Assembly: GCA_036245525.1 (NCBI GenBank) | Contig: BTPG01000005.1 | Coordinates: 181,310,167-181,374,166, forward strand | Reading direction: 5' to 3' | Source of the DNA: Semisulcospira habei | Lineage: Eukaryota > Mollusca > Gastropoda > Semisulcospiridae | Length of the DNA: 64,000 nt | Shown: positions 52,017 through 63,121 of the stretch, in pieces | How the letters are laid out: each line of letters opens with the position of its first letter | Numbering within the stretch: position 1 is the first letter of the stretch | The notes under the pieces: model-generated | Told to the model about the DNA's origin: nothing | Database searches by the model: none | What the model saw: only the letters and a program-made list of their open reading frames with translations | Program-made: the position numbers and the translations under genes

Positions 52017-52080
52017 AGAGGCTTAGATCCTCGTGAGCCCCCGCAGTTGTGGGGGCTCATGAGAATCTATGCCTTTTGCA
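52017..52080. mobile_element. h2 hairpin
   Basis: GAGGCTTAGATCCTCGTGAG ... CTCATGAGAATCTATGCC, tip CCCCCGCAGTTGTGGGGG. Confidence 0.7.
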
Positions 52081-52177
52081 GTTGGGTGCTGTTCGCCGTA
52101 AGGATATTTTATAAAGATAGATTGCCCCATCTTACGTGGGGTTATCAGTCATCTGGGATTCGAATCCAAGCCTTCGT

Positions 52178-52243
52178 CAAGAGGCATATATCCTCATGAG
52201 CCCCCGCTTCACGCGGGGGCTCATGAGGATCTATGCCTCTTGC
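52178..52243. mobile_element. h2 hairpin, near perfect
   Basis: CAAGAGGCATATATCCTCAT / ATGAGGATCTATGCCTCTTG; tip GCCCCCGCTTCACGCGGGGGC. TTCGAATCC-containing sequence lies just upstream. Confidence 0.8.
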
Positions 52244-52867
52244 AGATGGTGGTATTCGCTAAACGGGAATAGTTTTCGTCAAGGTGGATTTCGACATCAT
52301 TTACGCGGGGTATTCAGCTGGGATTAGACCCAGCAAGTAAACCATGTATTGTCGGTCTATGATTTCGCCATCTTGATCTCCCAGGGACGTAATCCATCAG
52401 CGCCGGTGATCCGTGGTTATGTCCCCTTGAAAGTCCCGTGAGAAGACGGTGATATTTATTCTGAAAATCGTTTGACCTTTCAGAGCCAACTGCGTTTCAA
52501 GCAAATATTCATAATCGCTCCGTAAGCACTACACGCATGTCCTAGATATCATATGTCTCAGCGTAGGTGAAGGTTTGACCGTGGGAGTTCAGAGGTAGTG
52601 TTTAATGAAGCATTGATGTCTAAACCCTATCGCGGTCACCCCGTTCTGTACTGTTGAGCAGAATCTGAACCCAACTTCGTTAAATCAATCAATCCATCTT
52701 TGGCATTTGGCAGCGGAAGTAAAAGAATGACCTCCGACGCATCTTCCGCTTCATCTCACTGTCTTCGTATCGGAAATCTTCCTTGCTGTCGGATACTATC
52801 TCGCCGACGTGATCCTCGCATGGTGTATTGTGAACAGGACAGCCTCCACACGCAAACCTGTCATCTC
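52244..52867. other. Unannotated stretch
   Basis: No gene or repeat family recognised. Confidence 0.5.
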
Positions 52868-52932
52868 CAAGAGGCACAGATTCTCATGAGCCCCCGCAAT
52901 TGCGGGGGCTCATGAGAATCTATGCCTCTTGC
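52868..52932. mobile_element. h2 hairpin, near perfect
   Basis: CAAGAGGCACAGATTCTCAT / ATGAGAATCTATGCCTCTTG; the TTCTCAT/ATGAGAA change is matched in both arms. Confidence 0.8.
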
Positions 52933-53370
52933 TAGGATTTTGTGTGGCCATGGAACTCTAGAGAATACCGCATGCTGTTCTTATGCGCATCCGAGTGGCC
53001 AAGCCATCCGGTGCAGGACCTGTCCATGAAGGACACAGTGACAGTGCAGGGTTCATGTGGGCAACAAGATCCTGCTGGTGGAATGAGCACTATGAAATAG
53101 AGTCAGATTCAACCTTATTCAAAATACCGAAGCGTGAAGATCAATGTCCCCTAATCGCTTGACGCGGTTTTTCGCTAGACTTGCAGTACCGAGCCGGCTG
53201 CCAGCCAGTTTAGAAGGAAAGTATATCTCGTTTGGAGAAGAGTTGGGTTTGAAGAAGTGGTGGGGGTAGGGGCGGGGGGCTGTGGAGGTGGAGGCGGGAA
53301 GGAGGGAAAGGGGGGGGGGGGACAATAGGGAGGAGTGAGAAAGTGTATTCCACGCGGTATCAGTCGTTAT
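52933..53370. other. Unannotated stretch
   Basis: No gene; G-rich low complexity at 53262-53325. Confidence 0.5.
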
Positions 53371-53583
53371 TTAACCTCAACACTGCCGTTGGACACAAAT
53401 CACGTTTCTGAAATCGTTAATTCAAAGCCAGAAAGAGACCCATCCGTCCCATGAACATGGACACAAAGTGTAATCAACAAGATGCGTACATCCTCCTGAG
53501 CCCCCGCATCTACGGGGGCTCATGAGGATCTATGTCTCTTGTAGTTGGATTGTGTTCACTTTTCTCACGGCAGTGAAGGGTGC
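53371..53583 (+). mobile_element. Family P element
   Basis: TTAACCTCAACACTGCCGTT ... CGGCAGTGAAGGGTGCA; h2 hairpin 53477-53542; spacer ATCGTTAATTCAAAGCCAGA shows the intact P site that was the TTAA target at 19869. Confidence 0.78.
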
Positions 53584-53769
53584 AGTTGGAGATGCATTTT
53601 TCCGGGGTAAATTACAGTACTTCAGAAACATCTTCATACTTCTGTGTAATGCACATACAGCCATTTGGCAAAACACACACGCACTGACACAAGCGCATAC
53701 CACTTGATACACGAACAGACACGTATATATGAACACGCACACAGAAAAGTAACGACAGTATTAAAATAC

Positions 53770-54200
53770 ACGATGGGATGAACCATAACCCACAAAGTCC
53801 TTTCTATATGAGAGCTGTCTTCGCTGTCAAGGGTCTTTACCTTTGGTGTTTGACCTGATTCTGATGTTGAAATATCCTATTTTGAAAAAGCCTCGCAGCT
53901 GTGCCAATGCGTCATAGTGAAATCTATAATGGACGCGCGCAGTGCATACGCGTCATTGGTTTATCAAACGTCATTAATTTTTGTCATGAGGCTTTTTTTG
54001 TTTTTACGTAATTGTGTGTTTAACGTGACATGAGTTTCGCTTTCGCTTCAAGATTGGAGAAAATGGTGACAAAACTAGAATTTCAGTCTTCCTATAATTT
54101 GTGTAAAATCAGGTTGACTTTTCCTAGCTACATGATATACAAAGTAGCCTACTCCTGCATGCTTTTCTGAAAGCGCGTTGATGTGTGTGTTTGCATGTGC
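53770..54200 (-). repeat. Dispersed repeat R2, copy 1
   Basis: Inverted homologue of 58310-58772: shared AAAAAGCCTCGCAG, GACGCATTGGCAC, CAGTGCATACGCGTCATTGG and TTTCTGAAAGCGCGTTGATG-type blocks. Non-coding. Confidence 0.8.
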
Positions 54201-54204
54201 GCCG

Positions 54205-54273
54205 TGTACATCTTCGAGGGATAGATGTTCATGCGCCCTCCGGGCGCATACGGATCTATGCCGCTTGGATATG
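54205..54273. mobile_element. h2-like hairpin, diverged
   Basis: CGAGGGATAGATGTTCATGC / GCATACGGATCTATGCCGCT, tip GCCCTCCGGGC. Confidence 0.6.
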
Positions 54274-54281
54274 CGTGCATA

Positions 54282-54283
<2 letters not shown>

Positions 54284-54368
<85 letters not shown>

Positions 54369-54375
54369 GAGAGAA
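54284..54375. repeat. (GA)n microsatellite
   Basis: About 45 GA units with one GGGA interruption. Confidence 0.95.
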
Positions 54376-54756
54376 TTACGTCATATGTATGTGTGGTCGC
54401 GGAGTTGCTTCTTTTACGTCACCGACACTGTCCGACTTTCTCCAGATTCTTTACTGTTTTATTTTTTTCCGAAAAGAATTAATTTTTTCTGAAGAAGTTG
54501 AAAGGGTACAAAGCTGGCTAACAAACTCATCCAATTTCTTTCTCCAAATTAGCAATATCCAAAATTTCATGTAAATATGACTAAAATTACGGACTCTAAT
54601 CTGGGTCAACCGACTTACTATAAACTGTCTTTTATGTCTTCAAGGTGACATCCCGTTACAATATGCTCGGAGGTCCTCTTAGCCACCCATTGAAGAAAGT
54701 ATTTCGCCAAGTTTCAAGCTTTGTGCGTACAGTAATATCGGAGATTCTTGTGTTTT

Positions 54757-54758
<2 letters not shown>
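54376..54758. other. Unannotated stretch
   Basis: AT-rich, no gene. Confidence 0.5.
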
Positions 54759-54808
<50 letters not shown>

Positions 54809-54812
54809 CACA

Positions 54813-54867
<55 letters not shown>

Positions 54868-54869
54868 GG
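54759..54869. repeat. (CA)n/(CG)n microsatellite
   Basis: CA units with CTCACA interruptions, ending in GCGCGCGC. Confidence 0.95.
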
Positions 54870-55019
54870 CGTTTCGCGCCAAATGTATGTTCAGCAGCGA
54901 TTTTGGCGTAACTAGACTTGACGTAATTTTTATCTTGTTATTTCTATTGTCAGAGGTTTAGGCCTGCATGCCTTTTACATCATGGGCATGCTATTTAATT
55001 CGCCCCACCGCGATCAGTC

Positions 55020-55454
55020 CTAAAATGTCCCTTCTACAAATAGAAGAGACGTAATAAAAATCCCTTCTACAAATAGAAAAGACGTAATAAAAGTCCCTTC
55101 TACAAATAGAAGAGACGTAATAAAAGTCCCTTCTACAAATAGAAGAGACATAATAAAAGTCCCTTCTACAAATAGAAGAGACGTAATAAAAGTCCCTTCT
55201 ACAAATAGAAGAGACGTAATAAAAATCCCTTCTACAAATAGAAGAGACGTAATAAAAGTCCCTTCTACAAATAGAAGAGACGTAATAAAAATCCCTTCTA
55301 CAAATAGAAAAGACGTAATAAAAGTCCCTTCTACAAATAGAAGAGACGTAATAAAAGTCCCTTCTACAAATAGAAGAGACGTAATAAAAAATCCCTTCTA
55401 CAAATAGAAGAGACGTAATAAAAGTCCCTTCTACAAATAGAAGAGACGTAATAA
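55020..55454. repeat. 33-bp minisatellite, 13 units
   Basis: Units of TCCCTTCTACAAATAGAAGA-GACGTAATAAAAG; each contains the small inverted repeat TTCTACAAATAGAA. Because 33 is a multiple of 3, a minus-strand frame of 165 codons (repeating YYVSSICRRDF) survives; it has no other sign of coding. Confidence 0.95.
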
Positions 55455-55632
55455 TCTCTTTACGTGCAGTCACGCAATGCGAATTCATGTAAGCAGCTTA
55501 AAATTAACCCATTCAGTGCCAGATGAGTAGTGAGTAGGCACACGTAGAGCCTTGTGAGGATAACGGAAGGAACTCTCCCGCGTACAAAGAACAGAAAAGT
55601 ACTTCATTTTACGACATTCAGACGTCACGTGT

Positions 55633-55846
55633 TTAACTCATTCTACCCCAGACACACCAAAGGAAGATTAGGATCGACCATGATAGTTCAAGGGTGATGC
55701 CAGAATAGCTTGGCGCCTATAGGCGCCAAGCTATTCTGGCATCACCCTTGAACTATCATGATCTGTCTGTGTCCTGCACTGTAATGCAGTCTTGATAGCA
55801 CAACGGCAAAATTTAAGGATTTCGGTGATGGGGTAGAATGAGATAA
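55633..55846 (+). mobile_element. Family B element
   Basis: TTAACTCATTCTACCCCAGA ... ATGGGGTAGAATGAGATAAA; hairpin about 55675-55763, arms perfect through GGTGATGCCAGAATAGCTTG. Confidence 0.85.
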
Positions 55847-56170
55847 ATTAGCCTTTGTTGTCCAGCATTGTCACAAGACGTGCTAAAACATTTATATCGG
55901 CAAAGTTTAGCAAAACAAACCCGCCCTGGAGCAGAACGCTTGGACCTTCGTTCCCACTCGGGATGCAAGGACTTTTATCTCCACACGTGCGCTAGTCTGT
56001 CATTCTGGACCAAACCGTAAGGTTAATTAAAAAAAAAAAAACACTGACAAACACACATGCCGTCAAAAAACGGTCGAACTACAAGATGGGTTCGACGACT
56101 GAAGACCCCCCCCCCCCTCCCCCCTTACCCAACCTCTTCTACACAAAACACTTGAAAGGTCCGAACCAGC

Positions 56171-56357
56171 TGGTTGGTTGGTTATTTCGGGGTTTAACGT
56201 CCACGGCACCGAATTTATAATGGACGGCCCTGACGAGCGGGTTATTGGGGACAGGGAAATCTATTGCCTATGGAGTACGACCTGAATACTGATCATCTCA
56301 GACGCACTCCAACTGTGCCACTTTGATTTACCAGGACCTTTCAACGGACATGCTATT
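56171..56357 (-). mobile_element. tRNA-SINE (S2), 5'-truncated copy
   Basis: TGGTTGGTTGGTTATTTCGG ... GGACATGCTATT is the inverted 3' part of the SINE at 35915-36222; the tRNA head is missing. Confidence 0.85.
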
Positions 56358-56469
56358 GAACAAGCCCGTCTTTTCTCCCTGGACTGTCCGAACTCGCGAT
56401 AACATTGGTTTCTTCAACAATGCGAAACAATGCTAGAACTACAGGCTCAGGAAAAGGGTCAAGTAGGGC

Positions 56470-56545
56470 ATTAACCCAGTAAACAAAGCTCCTCGGGCCC
56501 ACTGCCCACTTCGGTCGCCGTGGGCCCGCAGACGTTTGGCTAATG
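56470..56545. repeat. Imperfect palindrome, CCCAGTA family
   Basis: TTAACCCAGTAAACAAAGCT ... GCAGACGTTTGGCTAATGGG around GGGCCCACTG/CGTGGGCCC. Confidence 0.6.
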
Positions 56546-56619
56546 GGAAAAGATCTACCTTTATCCAACCTTCATGAAAGGTCTGGTTTATGCAACGCTC
56601 AATCGATTCCTTTGACAGA

Positions 56620-56664
56620 GCGCAAAGGCCATCGGGCCGACGTCGGCCCGATGGCCTTTTGCGC
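56620..56664. repeat. Near-perfect palindrome
   Basis: GCGCAAAGGCCATCGGGCCG followed by its complement CGGCCCGATGGCCTTTTGCGC, centred on ACGT. One extra T in the right arm. Confidence 0.75.
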
Positions 56665-56797
56665 TTTGGGTATGGGCCTCGATCCCAACACTGAGAAGCC
56701 TTACAAGCAAGTCATCACTGTGGCCGGCGGGAGCTGGGGTTGCGTTTCCCGAACCTTTCCTCCAGGACGAATGCGAGTGAAGAACTGTAAATGTGGC

Positions 56798-56864
56798 GCT
56801 GGTCTGTACCTTTGAACCTTACGACCATGGGCTCTGAAGTCCAAACTCACAGGCCAACGCGCGT
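56798..56864. mobile_element. Family K hairpin, decayed
   Basis: GCGCTGGTCTGTACCTTTGA ... CCAAACTCACAGGCCAACGCG. Confidence 0.6.
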
Positions 56865-56970
56865 ATATAATCTTATCGTACATTCAGATTGCTCTCCTAT
56901 CGATTGTGCTTTGACTGGCTTGAACAAGACAGTGTTGACCTTAATCTTTTGATTTTTTTGGTTTGTTTGT

Positions 56971-57068
56971 TTAACCCTTTCACTGCCGGAGCTCGGCGAA
57001 CGTCACCCAACCGTGTGCAAGAGACGCTGTCGCGGGAGGGCTCATGAGAATGTATATCTCTTGCTAGC
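56971..57068 (-). mobile_element. Family P element, left part
   Basis: TTAACCCTTTCACTGCCGGA, spacer, then a shortened h2 hairpin GCAAGAGACG...GTATATCTCTTGC. Confidence 0.65.
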
Positions 57069-57296
57069 TCCATCAATATCTGTGTGCCTCAGGGAGACGG
57101 GATTCTCCGCGGCGGCGCGTCAGTGCGGGATTCAGACATCTTTTCTACCATTTTATCGGAGAATTAAGGCAGCTGTCTCCTAAATGGGAACCTATGCAGC
57201 AGCTCTATGAATGGATCAGGCTGAATCTCTCGAAGCTTAATTATTAGAATCAAACTCCAGTATTGTCGTGGCAGACGTTGACATCATTTTATTTTA

Positions 57297-57298
57297 AA

Positions 57299-57364
<66 letters not shown>
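57297..57364. repeat. (TTA)n microsatellite
   Basis: About 22 units, followed by a G-run. Confidence 0.95.
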
Positions 57365-57527
57365 GGGGGAGGGGGGGGGGGGGCTATTTGGAGGGGAAAA
57401 GAAGCCTCGCAGGCATGCACGCCTAAAATTGTTTGCATTTTGAGGACGCTAAGCAGATGGTAGGAGCTTAAGATGGTCTGCAGCTGCTTAGCGTGCCGTC
57501 AGAAGTCAAGTGACCAAATCTGACAGG

Positions 57528-57833
57528 TTTAACCCGGCAGGGTGGAGGGAAACAAATTGAACACCACCCAAGAGATGCGGGGGCTCATGAGGATCTATAC
57601 CTCTTGCTGACACCACTTTGAGTCCATGTTCCTGGGACAGCCATGGGGGGAGGGGGGGGGGGGGTTCGGTGTTGGTTTAAATAGTTTATTACTTTGCAAA
57701 ATACATAAAAAGAATATACATCAATTATCATCAGATCAAAACAAGCCACAGGCTTTATATGGTGATCGGTGTTGAATCGACGAAGGTTTCAGAAACGCAA
57801 TCTGCGTCAGCTGGCACTCAGCGGGTTCAACGT
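57528..57833 (-). mobile_element. Family P element with internal insertion
   Basis: TTTAACCCGGCAGGG ... GCACTCAGCGGGTTC; only one h2 arm (GGGGGCTCATGAGGATCTAT) remains, and about 110 bp of AT-rich sequence (57675-57765) interrupts the spacer. Confidence 0.6.
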
Positions 57834-57902
57834 TGGGCTGCAGCGTTTTTTTTTTTTTTTTAATTTTAATAATGAATGCATACTACGCGATGGCACACCA
57901 TT

Positions 57903-58051
57903 TTAACTCATTCGACCCCACGCACGTATTTCCCAAATTGTGGAGGCGTCATCTAACGACTATGCAACTGATGCAGGAGATGGATCGACCATGATAATTC
58001 AAGGGTAGTGCCAGATTAGCTTGGCGCCGACGTCAGGGTTGAATGGGTTAA
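57903..58051. mobile_element. Family A element lacking the right hairpin arm
   Basis: TTAACTCATTCGACCCCACG ... h1 left arm to TTGGCGCC, then directly GACGTCAGGGTTGAATGGGTTAA. The deletion removes exactly one arm plus adjacent spacer. Confidence 0.82.
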
Positions 58052-58309
58052 AGCGCAAACTACTCCCCACCACCCCAAATTTTTAAGTCCTAGGACCGGT
58101 CGCGGTGGGGCGAATTTAATAGCATGTCCATGGTGTCAAAGACGGGCAGGCTAAACTTCTAACAATTGAAGTAACAAGATATCATTTCATGTCTAGTTAC
58201 GCTAACATCGCTGCTGAACGTACATTTGGCGCAAAGCGCCGTATGTGCGTATGTATGTGCGTATGTACACATGAACATCTATTAATCTTGAGGATGTTTG
58301 CAGAGCGCG

Positions 58310-58772
58310 CATGCACTCACGCACATGCACACGCATACATACACATCGACGCGCTTTTGGGATGAGCATGCAGGTGTACTTAGAATAGCATGTAGCTAGG
58401 TAAAGTCAACCTTATTTCACACAAATTATAGCAAGACTGAAACTGTACCGTGAAATTCTAGTTTGGTCACTATTTACGCAAGTCTTGAAGCGAATGCGAA
58501 ACGCATACCACGTTAAATATAAAATTACGGAAAACAAAAAAATACGTCAGGACAAATGACATTTGACAAACCAATGACGCGTATGCACTGCGTGCCCCTT
58601 ATAGAGTTCACTATGACGCATTGGCACATCTGCGAGGCTTTTTCAAATGGAGGTATTTCAACATCAGAATCAAGTCAAAGACAAAAGGTCAGAGACCCTT
58701 GACAGCGAAGACAGCTCTCATATAAAAGGGACTTTGTGGGTTATGCTTCATCCCATCTTGTTTCTTTCTTTC
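58310..58772 (+). repeat. Dispersed repeat R2, copy 2
   Basis: Inverted homologue of 53770-54200. Confidence 0.8.
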
Positions 58773-58887
58773 CGCCGGCTGCAGGAAGATGCGAAGGGCT
58801 GGATCTGGGACTTCAAGTTAAAAGTCAAATTTAAGTGGCATCAGTGCCACCCGCTAGGCACTGTCTGCAATTCGTCCGGCAAACTGT

Positions 58888-58982
58888 TTAACCCTTTGCG
58901 TGTCGGTAGCGGTTTTCGTCGCGATGATTCCTGTAGGAATCATTGCGATAAAAAAAACCGCTAACGACAGCCAAAGGATTAA
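58888..58982. mobile_element. Family T palindrome, 95 bp
   Basis: TTAACCCTTTGCGTGTCGGT ... GACAGCCAAAGGATTAA; tip GATTCCTGTAGGAATC; a small A-run insertion in the right arm. Confidence 0.82.
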
Positions 58983-59159
58983 AGACATCAACATGTTACG
59001 AAACGCCTCCTCTTCAAGAGTCAATGGTTCGCATTACACATTTGTCTGCTTTGCGCTAAGCAGGGTCGGATCTACTGGAAGGCGGGTGAGGCAGGTGGTG
59101 GGTGAAGATGGAGGGAGGAGCAGGGGGGGGGGGAGTCAAGCCGATGAAGGAACGCAGAC

Positions 59160-59289
59160 AGAAAGTGGCTTCAGCATGGAGGATAGACCCTCCTGAGTCC
59201 CCGTAATTACCGGGGCTCACGAGGATTTATTACACCACTTGCAGTTGGGTTGGGTGGTGTTCAATATTTCTCGGCAGTGAATGGGTTAA
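59160..59289 (+). mobile_element. Family P element, right part
   Basis: Decayed h2 hairpin (CATGGAGGATAGACCCTCCT / GGGGCTCACGAGGATTTATT), right end TCTCGGCAGTGAATGGGTTAA. Confidence 0.68.
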
Positions 59290-59750
59290 ATATATATATT
59301 TTATGTTTTAATTGCAATTTTCCGAATAAAATTCCTTCCCCCCCAAAAAAAAATAAATAAATAAAAATTAAAAAAAAAGAAGAAGAAAAAAAATAGTACC
59401 CAATTACATCTTAGCAGCTTTAGCTGCTCAGAAAATCAAAACAAGAGCTCAAATGTCAGTGAACAATGATGTCCAAACTTAATATGCATGCCTGCAGCAT
59501 TCTATTAAACTCTGAATGTCAAGCAGCCCAGAACAAAAGAAAATTGACGCAAGTGAAATGAAACTAAACAATGAAAGTAACCTTCTGACAAAACTCGGCC
59601 GGGCTAAAAAAAAATTTTAAAAAGTTAATGAAAACGTCTTGCCTAGGAACTCAGTTCTAAGAAGTATCGACTGAAAGGCGACTGTGGTAAATGGTAAGAG
59701 ATCTCAGCATCTAGAACAATTGTCCCCAGCTGACAGTTTCCCAGATCACT
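59290..59750. other. Unannotated AT-rich stretch
   Basis: A-rich runs at 59341-59395; no gene. Confidence 0.5.
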
Positions 59751-60077
59751 TTAACACTTTCAATTCAACACCACTCAACTGCAAGAGGTATAGATCCTCA
59801 TGACCCCCGCAGTCGCGGGGGTCATGAGGATCTATACCTCTTGCTCAAGCCACTTTGTGTCTATGTTCTTTGACGGCTGGGGGTGTTTGACGCTAAATGT
59901 ACTGTGATTTACCATGATTATTTCATGAGGATCTACATCTCTTGCTCAAGCCACTTTGTATCTATGTTCTTTGACGGCTGGGCTGTTTGACGCTAAATGT
60001 ACTGTGATTTACCGTGATTATTTCATGAGGATCTATACCTCTTGCTCAAACCACTTTGTGTCCACGTTAACCCATAT

Positions 60078-62712
60078 TTAATATCACCATTGTACAAGTT
60101 TATGCCCCAACAACAGACTATGGCGATGCGGAAATAGAAGACTTCTATGACCAACTGCAAGAAGTTCTGGACCAGACCCCCAAGAAAGACATTCTTGTGG
60201 TGCAGGGAGACTGGAATGCCAAAATAGGAGAGGATGCTGCTAGGAACTGGAAAGGCACATGCAGACGCTACTGCAATGCAGAGACCAATGACAGAGGCTT
60301 AAGGCTCCTGGAATTTGCCAGTTCAAATGATCTAAAGCTGATGAACACGTTTGGCCCGCACAAAGCATCCAGAAGGTGGACATGGCACAGCCCGAACGGA
60401 GAGCACCATAACCAAATTGACTACATCATGGTGAAGAGACGCTTCCAAACCAGTGTGAACATTGCCAAGACAAGAAGTTTTCCAGGAGCAGACATTGGAA
60501 GCGACCATGACTTAGTGATGATGACCTTCCGACTCCGCCTAAAGAAAGTCAACAAGCAGGGTCCCACCAGAATCAAGTTTGAACTCGAGAAGCTGAAAGA
60601 CCCAGAGGTAGCGGAAGCCTTTCAGGCAAAGATAGGAGGAAAATTCGCACCACTGCTACTTCTAGGTGCAGAAGACACGGACGTGGACACACTGATTGAC
60701 ACATTTAACACTGTTGTAATCCAAACAGCCAGTGAGATCCTTGGCAAACACCGACAAGCAAAGAAACCTTGGGTTACAGCTGACATCTTTGTTCTATGTA
60801 CAAGCGTCGAGAATTAAAAAAAAGAAATCAGAGGTAGAAGGAGCTAAACAATACAGGGAAATTAACCAGGATATCAAGAAAAGCATGAAAAAGGCAAAGA
60901 ATAAGTGGATTGAAGATCAGTGTAAACACGTAGAAGAAAATCTGAACAAAAATAATAGCAAAAAGCACACCAGCTGGTGAAAGAAGACCTGACCAGTGTA
61001 AAACAAGGACGCTCCTCGATCATTCAAGATAGTGAAGGGAACTGTCTTACGGAAGACCAAGACATACTGAAGAGATGGGCAGAGTACTGCTCAGATTTGT
61101 ACAACCACCGAGCTGCAGGGGACCCAGGCATACTTGTCAACCCACCCGCGACCAACAATGGCAACTATCCCATCCTCCGAGAAGAAGAAGAGGCTGCAGT
61201 GAAGTCGCTGAAAAAAGGGAAGGTAACAGGAGCAGACAACATCCCTGCAGAGCTAGTACAAGAAGGGGGAGAAGACACGATAAGCGCCTTACTAACAATC
61301 TGCAATAAGATCTGGCATTCAGGGGATTGGCCCACACCATGGACCCAATCACCCAATCACTTATAATAACTCTCCCCAAAAAAGGCAACTTACATCAATG
61401 CCAGAACTATCGCACGATCAGTCTTATATCCCACCCAAGCAAAGTCATGTTAAAGATCCTACTGAACAGGCTAAAGCCACAGGCAGAGGAAATCATAGCT
61501 GAGGAACAGGCAGGCTTCAGACCAGGGCGCAGCACAACTGAGCAGATCTTCAACCTAAGAGTTCTATGTGAGAGATACCTCCAGCACCAGCAGGACCTCT
61601 ATCATGTCTTTGTGGATTTTAAGAAAGCGTTTGACAGGGTGTGGCATGCAGCCCTTTGGTCCACCATGAAGCTATACAACATCAATGCCAACCTGATCAA
61701 AGTCATAGCAAACCTTTACAACAAGGCCACCAGCGCAGTCTGCTTCAACGGCAAAATAGGAGGCTGGTTTAGGACTACAGTTGGAGTCAGACAAGGCTGC
61801 TTGCTCTCACCTACTCTTTTCAACATCTTCCTGGAAAGAATCATGACGGACGCTCTGAAAGATCATGAAGGAACTGTCAGTATTGGAGGCAGAACAATCA
61901 CGAACTTGCTCTTTGCGGACGACATTGATGGCCTTGCAGGAACAGAGAAGGAGCTAGCTCAGCTGGTGGAAAAGCTGGATAGTACAGCCATTGCATATGG
62001 GATGGAAATCAGTGCAGAGAAGACCAAACTGATGACCAATAACGCCAGTGGCATTGGCTCTGAAATCATGGTTGGAGGCCCAAAACAGGAAACAGTTAAG
62101 AAATTCAAATACTTAGGAGCCATTGTGACAGATGAGGGATCAAAACCAGAAATACTGTCCAGGATTGCGCAGACAACAACAGCACTGACAAGATTGAAGA
62201 CCATATGGAAGGACAGAAACATCACACTCTGCTCCAAGATCAGACTGATGCGCTCCTTAGTCATCTCAGTGTTTTTGTATGCCTGCGAGTCATGGACCCT
62301 CACAGCAGACCTTGAAAGGAGGATACAAGCCACTGAAATGAGATGTTTTCGAAGGCTGCTTGGCATCTCATACAGAGATCACATCACAAACGAGGAAGTG
62401 GGAAGCCGAATCAGGCAAGCCATCGGGCCCTATGAAGACTTATTAGCCATTGTGAGAAAACGCAAACTGAAGTGGTATGGGCATGTCACGCGTTCAGCAG
62501 GGCTAGCCAAAACAATCCTGCAAGGCACTGTGCAAGGAGGACGAAGGAGAGGAAGACAGAGGAAAAGATGGGAGGACAATATCTCAGAGTGGACAGGACT
62601 GAAGCTGGGCGATACGCTGAGAATGGCAGAGAACAGAGAGGAATGGAGGGAGCTGGTTGTTAAGTCATCAGTGGTGCCCCAACGGTCGGCAAGACTACGG
62701 GATATAGATAGA
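60078..62712 (+). mobile_element. 5'-truncated APE-type LINE
   Basis: Exact 10-bp duplication TAACCCATAT (60068-60077, 62713-62722). The 3' end is a short GATA-rich tail. A different lineage from the LINE at 1-3152, with no C2H2 finger. Confidence 0.88.
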
Positions 62713-62715
62713 TAA
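60078..62715 (+). pseudogene. LINE endonuclease and reverse transcriptase, frameshifted
   Basis: Endonuclease C-terminal half: ITIVQVYAPTTDYGDAEIED, VVQGDWNAKIGEDAARNW (near 60197), WTWHSPNGEHHNQIDYIMV and GSDHDLVMM (near 60510). Phase changes near 60810, 60970 and 61325 break the linker. The longest intact piece (61327-62715, 462 codons) holds the RT: NYRTISLISHPSKVMLKILL, GFRPGRSTTEQIF, VFVDFKKAFDRVWH, VGVRQGCLLSPTLF, LLFADDIDGLAGTEKEL at about residues 193-209, and the post-RT RKLKWYGHVTRSAGLAKTIL. The N-terminus of the endonuclease is lost by truncation. The TAA stop is supplied by the target duplication. Confidence 0.9.
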
Positions 62716-63121
62716 CCCATATCATACTAAAAGGTTCAAACTTGTACACTGCCATGTGCAAGCTATATTATAATACTTACCAATAAGGATACAGACCAAT
62801 GGCTTTAGTTCAAGGTTGGTGCCAGAATAGCTTGGCGCCTCTACGCTATTCTGGCACTAGCCTTGAACTATTTTAGTCAAACTCATTTCACACACCGGTG
62901 TATTTCCGAATGATAAGGGTTAATCTCTGACGGCTGGGGATGTCTGACGCTGCATTGACCATGATTTCCAACACACAATCTGCGTCCACAGGCATGGGGA
63001 TGAAGGGGTTAAGGAACACTAGAAACATACGAGTTTCTTCAGATCGCTTTCGTAAAACGGACAGACAAATTCAAAGACTAAAACGGACTTGTATAGATCG
63101 CATTAAGAATCTTGTTAAATC

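Larger units (their letters stand above)
60067..62923 (+). mobile_element. Family C element split by a LINE
   Basis: TTAACCCATAT at 60067-60077 and, after the LINE, TAACCCATATCATACTAAAA ... CCGAATGATAAGGGTTAA. Hairpin about 62807-62873, shortened at the tip. TTAA on both sides joins P sequence (GTCCACG / TCTCTGACGGCTGG). Confidence 0.85.
59751..63012 (-). mobile_element. Family P element, outermost layer of a three-level nest
   Basis: TTAACACTTTCAATTCAACA on the left, a perfect-looking h2 hairpin at about 59779-59844, and CAGGCATGGGGATGAAGGGGTTAA on the right. Its right spacer is tandemly duplicated (TCATGAGGATCTA...CATGATTATT, about 100 bp, 59825-60060). A family C element sits at a TTAA in the spacer. 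Confidence 0.78.

Noticed and set aside
55020..55454. CRISPR-like regular repeats
   Set aside because: The 33-bp units are contiguous with no unique spacers, and the DNA is eukaryotic; it is a minisatellite.
54991..55488. 165-codon minus-strand frame as a gene
   Set aside because: It is the translation of the 33-bp repeat (11 codons per unit).
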